DNA from: Candidatus Poribacteria bacterium | GTDB taxonomy: Bacteria > Poribacteria > WGA-4E > WGA-3G | Assembly (NCBI GenBank): GCA_026706025.1 | Contig: JAPOZO010000063.1 | Location: 1-64,000 of the forward strand | Direction: 5' to 3' | DNA: 64,000 nt | Part shown: in pieces, positions 26,205 through 33,890 of the stretch | How positions within the stretch are numbered: position 1 is the stretch's first letter | How the letters are laid out: every line of letters starts with the position of its first letter | Program-made: the position numbers and the translations under genes | Notes under the pieces: generated by a model | What the model was told of the DNA's origin: nothing | Databases searched by the model: none | Seen by the model: only the letters and a program-made list of their open reading frames with translations

Positions 26205-29200
26205 TTACGCCTCTGGCAGTGTATAAACACCGCGTCGAACCTTTACAATTTCACCGATCCCCACAAGGCGCGTGAGTTCAGTATTTATTGCTTTTGGATG
26301 TCCTTGAATCGCCGCCACGAGTTCGGGTGTTTTTTTCTGTCCATCGGCGAGAAGTGCGAGAATTTGCTCTCGGAAAGGGATGCGTGCGATTTTCCCACCC
26401 CTCAGCCTTTGCAAGACTCGGTTCGCCTGCCTTGGGGAGCATCCTAATATACGTTCTACTTCTTGTCTGCCGGATTCAGGTGTCAGATTGTCGCGTTCTG
26501 TCTCAAAACGTTGGCGTGTCGCTATCACCTCGGAAAGTTTGTCTAACCCACCGGCAACCTCGAAATCTGCCCAGTCAAAAAGGAGCGTTTCAGGTCTGTC
26601 GGTGATCTCAGGAACTCGCAACCCCGTAATCAACACAACTTTCTTGTTTGCCAAGCGGTTCAGCTGAGCTAGTCCTATAATCTGTGTGCATATACAGGTG
26701 ACCGTCTTTTCATAAATGCTCTGGACGCGTTCGTCTTTGTAACGGTAGAGTTCAGGTTCCATTTGATAGGAGAGCGGTTCCTCATCGTTTCCAAACAAGG
26801 TCTGCGTGCGCTCCAAAATGGCGTGTGGTTCTATTTCCGGCATGCCAACTATCCAGATGACTTCTGCCTCTTGAAAAGCGGTTTCCAATCCTTTCACCCT
26901 TCGGAAAGCCGTCAAAAAACAGACGTTCTCATTTTTCGCGATATCCTTCAGCTGTCTAATTGTGTAAACATGCGTTATAATCCCGTGTTTAATATTCGGA
27001 TCCCGTTCAATTTCAGCTTGGATTCTCGAAAAAATGTGTTGTCCTGTTTCAGACACTCCAAGAACATCCCACGTGTTATTGATATCTAAAATTGTCTTCC
27101 ATGGATAAGTCCCGGTGCGAATCTGGAAAACGCGGTTCCCAGGAGCCCACGCTATCGGTTGGGTGGAAAGAATCTCGGTTTCCGCATCCAAGAACGTCCG
27201 ATGTAGATGCTCGCCGTAGAGAGCTGGGGAGGTGACCAAAAGGTGTCTGACACTTGGATGTAGGGCCGGCGGCACCCAGAAACGTAGGACTTCGTCCTCC
27301 CATTGCATCGGGGCGTCGGTGTCCCTCCTGTAATGGAGAAAGAAACGTTTGAGTTGATGCCAGAACGTCCAGTTTGGATCCGAACAAACGGTTGGGAATT
27401 CCTGAATGTTTTCAATAGTTGCCGCATCCAAGATCCCCAGCCTGACAGCATCCGCTATAGGCATCAAGATTTTCATGTCTTCATTCGGTACAAAAGTGTG
27501 GAGTTCAAAAAGGGGCAACTCTTGTGCCGCCAGTCTATCCACAGCTGTAGCGTCCAAAGGAATATAAGCAGAAATCCCTCGCTCAAACTCGATTGTATAG
27601 CGTGCTAATTCTTCTCCGGTCTCTGCATCAATTGCCCCTCGTTCGACCACTCTGCCCTGGACTTTGACGTTGCACATCTGTTGGATAATTTCTTTTCCCA
27701 GCCATTCAAACGTCTGCATCACTGTCCGGAGGCGTTTGATGGAGTGAGCATGGGATTTGTCTCTGATTCCTACTGCATTGAGTAGGAGTATGGCAAAGTT
27801 TCCTAAGGCACTACCTCGCCAGTTGGCAACCCATTCCTCTAATACAGTTTTTGATAATTCGCATTCAAGAAACAGCGCGTTTTCTCTCAGGACATTGATG
27901 ATACAAAGCGGATGTGTTCCATCCTGCCTTTCGAGAAGTCGTTCCACTATTTTTCCGTATTGTGGATCTAAAAATAGTCGAGAATCCTCTAATATTTGTG
28001 TTTTGGTAGTTTGTAATGTGGAGAATTGTGATAGATAACCACGCGCCTGACATGCTGTATAGACGGGGCACTGCGGACAGATAATTTCGTTCGGATTCCC
28101 ACCCTTTTTCTCAAGTGCTTCGCACCGCTGAGGATCCTCACAGACGTTGCCATGTTCAAAAGGAGTTGCCATGCGGATGTCAACGGGGATATCTTTCACT
28201 TCATCCCAGAGATACATCCGATCCCGCCAGCGTGTGACCGATCCCACATTTCGTTTATGAAAAAATTGCTCTGCTTCTGCCGCAAGTTCAGAATCCTGCA
28301 CGTAAATTACCTCACTATTTTGCAGAAGGGATTCTACTTCATCATCTTTCTCCGCATCTATATCGGAAATAAATCCAAGAACGCGCACGCTCCTATCGAA
28401 AGCACGCTGCACCTGAACGCTAATTTTTTCTCGTGTTTCGTGAATATCTTCTGTAGGTCTAAACTTGTGCAAGACCGGAGCCGGACGTTTTATTGCCAAT
28501 GGACTGAGTGTCCCTTCCCGAATGGCAGGCACCTTATCATCTACAGGGAGCCCCGTCGCGGGGACAGGCAGGAGGATGCCAGTATCCTCCCAAACATCTG
28601 TTATGAGTGTGGCTTCCATAGGCAGCCCAACATCAGAGGTAGAGGCACATACCCACACGCCTTCGTCGTTTTCCCACAGTGATACCTCCGTGTTGCCGCT
28701 CTCACTACTTCGTCGGTCCCAATAGTGACATCCATCCTCTTGCTTGAGATAAGAAAACCCGCGCTTGAAAAACGCCTCTTTGGCGAGATCGAGTTTACCC
28801 GATCCGAGAGAGTATGGCACGTCGGAGGCACTCTCCTTGTATTGAAGGCTTTGGGGAACCGGTTCATGAAGCACAGCGCGAAGTGCATCGATAGGGGCAA
28901 AGAGAACCTCTTTAGGAATCACAGGCGGATCTAACAAGTCCCCGAGCAGGATTTCAGCGAGCGCATCCCAGCAAGTGTGTCCTTTCTCACCGAAAATTTC
29001 AAGATACGCGTCGTATTGGTGGGGATCTTCTGCTGTCGGTGGACCTTTATAGACATACAATCTTGCTCGCTTGGTGTTCGGGTGCAGGTACCCCGGTACC
29101 CTGCAAGAAAAGCGCAACCCCCCGGAGTTTGACATCGTCAACAACGGGTTGGCAACGGCATCAACAAGTGCTTGAACACAAGCAAGAACGGCATCAGGTG

Positions 29201-29591
29201 CAGCACATAAGGCTTGATATGTAAAGGCAATATCGTGCCAGGGCGCGCCATCGCGTGCCGACGGCATACCGGTATACACGTGAATCCCCCACGACTTCAA
29301 CCATTGGATGGTGGCCCAGTTTGCCGTCTGTTGACGTTTCAAGAACCGATCGCCTCCAAAAGATCGCGGCGGTCGGTCAGTTCCTGGGGCCTGTCCTATC
29401 GGCATAAAGGAAATATTTGCTGCCTCTAAGTCTTGAAGCATCACAGGGTATCTGTGTGCACAATAGACTGTGAAATGGTAAGGAAGCCCTTTGTAAAGCC
29501 GAGGTGTTACAGTCGTCTTCCGTTGCTTTAATGGCTTCCCATGCCGTTGGTGGCAGCGTGCAATCACATCTTGCAAGACATTGGTTGTCAT
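26205..29591 (-). CDS. Large replication-like protein: primase-like N-terminus, SF2-helicase-like core lacking ATPase motifs, C-terminal winged helix (1128 aa)
   Basis: Start at 29591 (MTTNVLQDVIARC). Residues about 60-240 resemble an archaeo-eukaryotic primase-like region (PLLTMSNSGGLRFSC, GEKGHTCWDALAEIL). A cysteine cluster with ICPQCPVYTACQ lies near 485-515. The second half has helicase C-terminal-like blocks (HGIITHVYTIRQLKDI, FRRVKGLETAFQEAEVIWIVG). At the places where a P-loop and a DE box would be expected, the sequence reads GFISDIDAEKDDEVESLL and LCIINVLRENALFL, so both ATPase motifs appear lost. The last 80 residues look like a winged helix. Domain names are my inference; it may be a relic of an integrated plasmid or phage replication gene. 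Confidence 0.5.
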   Translation of the reverse strand: MTTNVLQDVIARCHQRHGKPLKQRKTTVTPRLYKGLPYHFTVYCAHRYPVMLQDLEAANISFMPIGQAPGTDRPPRSFGGDRFLKRQQTANWATIQWLKSWGIHVYTGMPSARDGAPWHDIAFTYQALCAAPDAVLACVQALVDAVANPLLTMSNSGGLRFSCRVPGYLHPNTKRARLYVYKGPPTAEDPHQYDAYLEIFGEKGHTCWDALAEILLGDLLDPPVIPKEVLFAPIDALRAVLHEPVPQSLQYKESASDVPYSLGSGKLDLAKEAFFKRGFSYLKQEDGCHYWDRRSSESGNTEVSLWENDEGVWVCASTSDVGLPMEATLITDVWEDTGILLPVPATGLPVDDKVPAIREGTLSPLAIKRPAPVLHKFRPTEDIHETREKISVQVQRAFDRSVRVLGFISDIDAEKDDEVESLLQNSEVIYVQDSELAAEAEQFFHKRNVGSVTRWRDRMYLWDEVKDIPVDIRMATPFEHGNVCEDPQRCEALEKKGGNPNEIICPQCPVYTACQARGYLSQFSTLQTTKTQILEDSRLFLDPQYGKIVERLLERQDGTHPLCIINVLRENALFLECELSKTVLEEWVANWRGSALGNFAILLLNAVGIRDKSHAHSIKRLRTVMQTFEWLGKEIIQQMCNVKVQGRVVERGAIDAETGEELARYTIEFERGISAYIPLDATAVDRLAAQELPLFELHTFVPNEDMKILMPIADAVRLGILDAATIENIQEFPTVCSDPNWTFWHQLKRFFLHYRRDTDAPMQWEDEVLRFWVPPALHPSVRHLLVTSPALYGEHLHRTFLDAETEILSTQPIAWAPGNRVFQIRTGTYPWKTILDINNTWDVLGVSETGQHIFSRIQAEIERDPNIKHGIITHVYTIRQLKDIAKNENVCFLTAFRRVKGLETAFQEAEVIWIVGMPEIEPHAILERTQTLFGNDEEPLSYQMEPELYRYKDERVQSIYEKTVTCICTQIIGLAQLNRLANKKVVLITGLRVPEITDRPETLLFDWADFEVAGGLDKLSEVIATRQRFETERDNLTPESGRQEVERILGCSPRQANRVLQRLRGGKIARIPFREQILALLADGQKKTPELVAAIQGHPKAINTELTRLVGIGEIVKVRRGVYTLPEA

Positions 29592-29731
29592 TGACACACT
29601 TCCCTACAGTAAGGCGTTTTTCTTGAGCTGGGTAAATTCCAGATACCTATTCTGCCAAGAAGGAGAACGCTAAAATCCAAAGTAGAATCCCTGACCTTCG
29701 CGAGTTAAATCACAAAAGTCGTAAAATTGCA

Positions 29732-29760
29732 ATTATACTTTTTAATTTCATATTTGAAAA
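29732..29760 (-). promoter_or_regulatory. Candidate promoter of the 26205-29591 gene
   Basis: On the complement a TTTTCA -35-like box (29760-29755) and a perfect TATAAT (29737-29732) are spaced by 17 bp, about 140 bp ahead of the start codon. Confidence 0.45.
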
Positions 29761-30120
29761 ATATGGTTCGATATGATTATTATAGCACCATCCAAGATTA
29801 AATACGAAATAAAAGTTATGCTGCTTAAAAATGGCAACTTAGGTTATCATAAATTTCATTTTTTGTCAAGTTTTAAATTTGATATAAAGTCAATAGTAAT
29901 CAGAGCTTAAGCCTAAGTTAGATTGCGCCATATCTTATTGAATTAAAATAAAAAATACAGTAATATCTTGATAAAACTTTTTGTAATTCACCTCTATTTT
30001 TTGGCAAACCTTTGCGATAAATGTTCACATCAGATCCGAATTTGTGTTCTCTTCCTTTTCCATCACGGGTAAAGGAGATAACTTGCTTTCGCAAGTTTAG
30101 TACCAAGTCTTTAACAAACC

Positions 30121-30200
30121 TGAGCTTGATAAAGACTTAGGGATCTACGCATTTTTTCTTAAAGTCCGCCTGATACGGGGATTTAGGGGGTTAGATCACT
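30121..30200 (+). repeat. Dispersed repeat, left bracket of the small-gene cassette
   Basis: TGAGCTTGATAAAGACTTAG begins the unit, followed by ACGCATTTTTTC, AAAGTCC and GGGGATTTAGGGGGTT. A diverged copy in the same orientation lies at 32471-32550, and the inner part recurs in the MITE at 58290-58376. Confidence 0.7.
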
Positions 30201-30479
30201 AAAGCTCCCGTCTTTTTGGATGAATATATTGCTTTTTTGCTCAATGTGCGTATGCCTTCTTGGCTTCTAATACTTTTTTCAAACTGGCGTTTTAACAAAC
30301 CACATTTATATTCGCATTTTGGGGAAAGTAAAACAAATAATGTAGGGTAATCACTTTTGCTGATAGTCTGTGAGTTTCGATAAATGTGTTAAAGATCCCC
30401 GCGGTATTTAGAAAATGGACTTTTCTCATAAGAAACCGGATGAAATTTTAAAGTATTATGCAATTTTTATTGACATAAT

Positions 30480-30508
30480 TTGCTTTTTCCCTAAAAATAT
30501 CATATAAT
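30480..30508 (+). promoter_or_regulatory. Candidate sigma-70-type promoter
   Basis: TTGCTT (30480-30485) and TATAAT (30503-30508) are 17 bp apart. Transcription from here would pass the 12-codon frame at 30625 and the interrupted gene at 30780. Confidence 0.45.
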
Positions 30509-30624
30509 TTACAGTTATGTGCAGACTTTTAAATTTATAAATACAAATAATTATAGAAATTGTCTAAACATAACTATAATGGCATTTAGAATTAAAGAAA
30601 CATTTTCTTTAGGGGAGTAAGACC

Positions 30625-30663
30625 ATGACAAAAACGAAATTAAAAATCAGGCGTATGTCCTAA
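30625..30663 (+). CDS. 12-codon reading frame with strong ribosome site (leader peptide or truncated gene)
   Basis: ATG at 30625 follows AGGGGAG with good spacing and encodes MTKTKLKIRRMS before TAA. Such a strong site on so short a basic peptide suggests either a leader peptide or the preserved start of a gene lost by mutation. No continuation in another frame was convincing. Confidence 0.3.
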   Translation: MTKTKLKIRRMS

Positions 30664-30779
30664 GAAGACCCAAAATACCCGCTTCGCTGGTGGGGTTGCC
30701 CAACCTCGCCAATTTTTATAGATAGTGCATTCAATTAGCTTACAATCGGTTGTGAGGACCTGTACGAAGTGTATATCAA

Positions 30780-31298
30780 ATGTTCACTGTTGCTGCTATT
30801 AGTAACATCGCCTTATGCGCAACAGCCTTTCACAGTAAACAGATTGACGCGATGCGTCAGCTTCAGCTAGCGAGTGTTCCTTGATACCTTGAGATCAACC
30901 GAACTTTAGAAGTCCAAATAGATGACGTAAAACCGAATCGGAAGATACCCCAAATGCAATCTTTTATGCGAACGCAATTACTTGATTTCTTGAGCAAATT
31001 GAATGTCACTCTGAGGAGCCATGATGGTGAATGGTACGCTGCGACCGCGCCGATCTATAACCACCTCGGCGTAAATAAGTCTCACGCCAACCGCAGAATG
31101 AGGAAATACGACAACTTGAGCGTGAAAATAAAGAATAAACGCTTCATTCGGTTAGAGTACATCCCCTGGCATCTGGCGAATTTATATGGGCATCACACAC
31201 TATCGGATGAAACCCAACAACGTATAGCAGGGCTCCTAAATCACTGGGGCATTCCTGTACCGCAACTTCAAGGCGTTTTTGATAAACGGAACACATGA
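30780..31298 (+). pseudogene. Gene interrupted by one in-frame TGA (about 172 codons), antirepressor-like setting
   Basis: One reading frame runs from ATG 30780 (MFTVAAISNIALCATAFHSK) to TGA 31296, broken only by a TGA at 30882-30884. The text continues smoothly after it (YLEINRTLEVQIDDVKPNRK), then a basic helical region with IYNHLGVNKSHANRRMRKYD that looks like a DNA-binding or phage-regulator segment. A single change from TGG to TGA would explain it. After 31298 further protein-like fragments occur in other frames to about 31475, so the locus is decaying. No selenocysteine-type hairpin was seen after this TGA. The ATG at 30954 with GGAAG could still yield the C-terminal 114 residues. Confidence 0.5.
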
Positions 31299-31769
31299 CA
31301 CGTTAGTGGCTTATGCAACGGAGAATACCCGCGCGGTCTTTGGTGAGGGGAGGCATTTAGACACTCACCAGATACTAAAAGGCACCTGCGGACCGATATA
31401 CCCAAAGTTGAGTTAACCCAGTATATCGGTTTTAAGGGAAAACCCGATACAACGCGATTGAATTCAGTCGATGAATAATATAATTACCACCTTTGCTATA
31501 GGTACTGCCACAACCGCATCCAGTCTGTTATGGCTTGTAGACGAATTCTCTGGAGATATGCCAGAAGCAGAAGCAGAAGCGGAACTACTGAGAGCAATTT
31601 CATGTTTTGGATTCTACAATGGAAGTCTTGTTTGGGAGGTATTTTGTGGGCATATAAAGGCGTTTTTATCAAAATCTTTACGCCCACCCCCAATCTCTTA
31701 GTTGACTTTAATTGAAAAGAAATTCAGAAGCAATGGATACCAACCTAACCCATCTACGAAAGGAACACC
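31299..31769. other. Relic region between the interrupted gene and the small-gene cassette
   Basis: Short protein-like fragments in shifted frames follow the interrupted gene, for example NGTHDTLVAYATENTRAVFG near 31290-31350 and IPKVELTQYIGFKGKP near 31398-31450. They suggest decay of the same or a neighbouring gene. A 76-codon frame from 31471 has no ribosome site and a low-complexity EAEAEAE run, so I do not call it. Confidence 0.4.
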
Positions 31770-32006
31770 ATGAAAATTCGTCTTGGTCGCAAGACAATAG
31801 ACCCTGAAAAGGTGAATCACTTCAAACCCATCGGCCCAAGAGTTTGCATACTCGAATTCATAACCGGAGAATCCATAACCGTGGCATGTAGTGTAAAAAT
31901 ACCAAACAACACTATATCATTCGCTGGAACTCCTGAAGACCTAAAAACACTCTTGGCAGAATATATTGAAGCCAACAACAAGTCAACCAATAGAAGAACC
32001 AACTAA
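31770..32006 (+). CDS. Small protein, paralogue A (78 aa)
   Basis: ATG with AAAGGA 7 nt upstream encodes MKIRLGRKTIDPEKVNHF and a following strand-rich core (CILEFITGESITVAC, NTISFAGTPEDLKTLL) plus a short polar tail. The protein at 32162-32365 has the same length of core and matching residues (FKTGESIHVKC, MTISYHGTFEELKALI), so the two are tandem paralogues. Size and fold suggest a small beta-barrel or SH3-like adaptor. Family not recognised. The setting in an AT-rich decaying island suggests mobile-element accessory genes. Confidence 0.65.
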   Translation: MKIRLGRKTIDPEKVNHFKPIGPRVCILEFITGESITVACSVKIPNNTISFAGTPEDLKTLLAEYIEANNKSTNRRTN

Positions 32007-32018
32007 AAGGAAAATCGT

Positions 32019-32165
32019 ATGCTTACGACTAACAGCAGACGTTTCATAGGCGGTTTTTGCTTGGGTATTTCTTCAGCATCTGTGTGGAAACGTGCATCAA
32101 TCAAACACCCAAGCCCCAGAATGATGGCATTTGTACGGACCATGAAAATTAGGGGATGTTTATGA
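32019..32165 (+). CDS. Small protein (48 aa) overlapping the next gene
   Basis: ATG at 32019 has AAAAGGA upstream with 8-nt spacing. The 48-codon frame ends at TGA 32163, overlapping the next start in an ATGA junction, a typical sign of translational coupling. The peptide (MLTTNSRRFIGGFCLGISSA) is basic with a short hydrophobic stretch. It has no recognisable relatives; its main role may be to couple translation. Confidence 0.4.
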   Translation: MLTTNSRRFIGGFCLGISSASVWKRASIKHPSPRMMAFVRTMKIRGCL

Positions 32166-32365
32166 AACTTCAACTCGGTGGCAAGCAGATCCAACTCAGC
32201 AGAGTTCAACGTGTCCGTAGAATTGGACAACACATTGCCCAAATTAACTTCAAAACTGGTGAATCCATACACGTGAAATGCGGTGTCCGTTCCGCGGATG
32301 GCATGACAATCTCTTATCACGGCACATTTGAAGAACTCAAAGCGTTGATTGATAAGTTCAAGTGA
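32162..32365 (+). CDS. Small protein, paralogue B (67 aa)
   Basis: Start at 32162 (MKLQLGGKQIQLSRVQRV), chosen because AGGGG lies 6 nt upstream and because it aligns with the start of paralogue A. An ATG six bases earlier would overlap the ribosome site. The core IAQINFKTGESIHVKC and MTISYHGTFEELKALIDKFK matches paralogue A. Function unknown; probably the last gene of a three-gene mini-operon. Confidence 0.65.
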   Translation: MKLQLGGKQIQLSRVQRVRRIGQHIAQINFKTGESIHVKCGVRSADGMTISYHGTFEELKALIDKFK

Positions 32366-32470
32366 ACTTATGAAAATGAATACGGCAGAACGACCTGTCT
32401 AACATCACAGACCATCAGGGTGAAAATGGTTGAGAAACCATGCCTCGGTGCGTTTCTCATCAATCGAACA

Positions 32471-32550
32471 TGAGTTTGATAAATACTTAGGGCAGATGCA
32501 TTCCCGATTAAAGCCGCTCCGATAACGGGATTTAGGGGTTAATATAACCA
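32471..32550 (+). repeat. Dispersed repeat, right bracket of the small-gene cassette
   Basis: TGAGTTTGATAAATACTTAG opens the unit, followed by GATGCATT, AAAGCC and GGGATTTAGGGGTT, a diverged direct copy of 30121-30200. Imperfect inverted flanks ATGCCTCGGTG (about 32435) and CACGGCGAGGCAT (about 32560) hint at a small mobile element of roughly 130 bp. No gene lies between here and the next one. Confidence 0.6.
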
Positions 32551-32664
32551 AATACTCCCACGGCGAGGCATTTTCAGCAAAATAGGTTTCCTATTTAAAG
32601 CGAGATTAAAAACCGCGCCTACATCAAAAGATGGAATTGATCATCGTGCCACTGAAGCGAGGAT

Positions 32665-33690
32665 TCATACATCTATCCGATACACACGGGTGGCAGTGTC
32701 ATGAAACAGAGATGTACGTTCATCGTCCGAGTAACCTGACGACAAACGTTTAAACGCGTTATACATCACATTGTAGGCGAACGAGACCTTATCGACCGGG
32801 AAATTGCTTTCAAACATACACCGTTCCGGCCCAAACTGCTCAATACAGTAATTCATAAAGGGTGCTATAGATCCCGCCAATTCCTCAGAACCGATCGGTT
32901 TTTCGCGTTCGTGCCAATCAAACCCGGTGCGCGGCATCCCGATACCGCCGAGTTTGATGTGGACGTTAGGGCAAGCCGCCACAGCAGCGATACCGCTCCG
33001 CCAAGTCGCTAACACTTCGTCATCCTTACCACCGTAAGGACCAACTCGCAGCAAACCACCGATATGGTTCAGAATAATAGTCAAATCGGGTACGGCTTTC
33101 GCAAAATCCACGAGTTCAGGAAGTTGTGGGAAATACATCCAAGCCTCAAAGGACATCGCCATACTTGCCAGCACCCGCGCTCCAGCACGGAAATCCTCAC
33201 GCGCCAGTTGTCCGGCTGTTCTATATGCGGAAGTGCCACCTATTTCTGGATGTGGATCCGAGGTGACAGAGTGTCGGATACCTCGGAATCGATTCGGACT
33301 CGCTGCTTGTAAGGCTTCCAATACAGGTGCAACGCGTTCACCCAAGTTCAAATTAGCATGTCCAACAATCGCATCGGCAGCACGACTCGGACCGTATAAA
33401 CCGCTTGCACTCGCAGCCGCCAACCCTTGCACAAATTCTACCTCTCCAACAGGACGCATCTCTTCCGGCCCATCAGCGCGATACATTGCCCGCGCCTCAA
33501 CAAACACGGTAGAACGGACATTGTGTCCGCTATCAATATCTGCAATCAACTCATGGAGCAAATAACCTTGATAAGGAATACGTTCGGTTCGGAAATCCCA
33601 AAAATGGTGATGTGGGTCGCAAATCGGTAGTTCCGGTTCCAGTATCGGTTCCTTCGTTAAAGCGAGCCAGTCGTTGCCGCCAAATGGCAT
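32665..33690 (-). CDS. Amidohydrolase, 2-pyrone-4,6-dicarboxylate hydrolase-like (341 aa)
   Basis: Metal-dependent TIM-barrel hydrolase. The N-terminal metal motif reads CDPHHHFWDFR (about residue 23). A VGHANLNLG strand and DLTIILNHIGG (about 205) follow with the later His, then NVHIKLGGIGM and FESNFPVDK (about 295) with the catalytic Asp or metal-ligand region. This fits the amidohydrolase-2 group acting on lactones or dicarboxylates. No signal peptide. ATG at 33690 with GGAGG 6 nt upstream. Substrate unknown; divergent from the giant propeller gene, which starts 200 bp away. Confidence 0.85.
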   Translation of the reverse strand: MPFGGNDWLALTKEPILEPELPICDPHHHFWDFRTERIPYQGYLLHELIADIDSGHNVRSTVFVEARAMYRADGPEEMRPVGEVEFVQGLAAASASGLYGPSRAADAIVGHANLNLGERVAPVLEALQAASPNRFRGIRHSVTSDPHPEIGGTSAYRTAGQLAREDFRAGARVLASMAMSFEAWMYFPQLPELVDFAKAVPDLTIILNHIGGLLRVGPYGGKDDEVLATWRSGIAAVAACPNVHIKLGGIGMPRTGFDWHEREKPIGSEELAGSIAPFMNYCIEQFGPERCMFESNFPVDKVSFAYNVMYNAFKRLSSGYSDDERTSLFHDTATRVYRIDV

Positions 33691-33803
33691 AGAATACCTC
33701 CATCTCTATAGTCACTCAAGTTGTTTGTTCCACTCCTCACGTACACTGTAGGATATTTTTGTATTTTTGTCAAACAAGTTTTGATTCCTTAATTACACTT
33801 CTC

Positions 33804-33832
33804 TTGCTTATGAAATGTATTTATGCCATAAT
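33804..33832 (+). promoter_or_regulatory. Candidate promoter of the giant propeller gene
   Basis: TTGCTT (33804-33809) and CATAAT (33827-33832) are 17 bp apart, about 60 bp before the ATG at 33891. Confidence 0.45.
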
Positions 33833-33890
33833 AGTTGTCAAATACTAAAATGACTCTTGGATTAACTGCGGTGAAGGGGTAACCTTAGCA

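Larger units (their letters stand above)
29592..30779. other. AT-rich intergenic region of about 1.2 kb
   Basis: This stretch is clearly more AT-rich than its surroundings and holds no full-size gene. It contains a minus-strand promoter (29732-29760), a GNRA-loop-like hairpin AACTTGC-TTTC-GCAAGTT (30080-30097), a dispersed repeat (30121-30200), a plus-strand promoter (30480-30508) and a 12-codon reading frame (30625-30663). It has the character of an integrated-element or decay zone. Confidence 0.6.

Noticed and set aside
30882-30884. Sec codon in the 30780 frame
   Set aside because: No SECIS-like hairpin after the TGA and no redox context; a Trp-to-stop change in a decaying gene is simpler.
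31471-31701. 76-codon plus-strand frame with an EAEAEAE run
   Set aside because: No ribosome site, low complexity and no continuation of the decayed gene's protein pattern.
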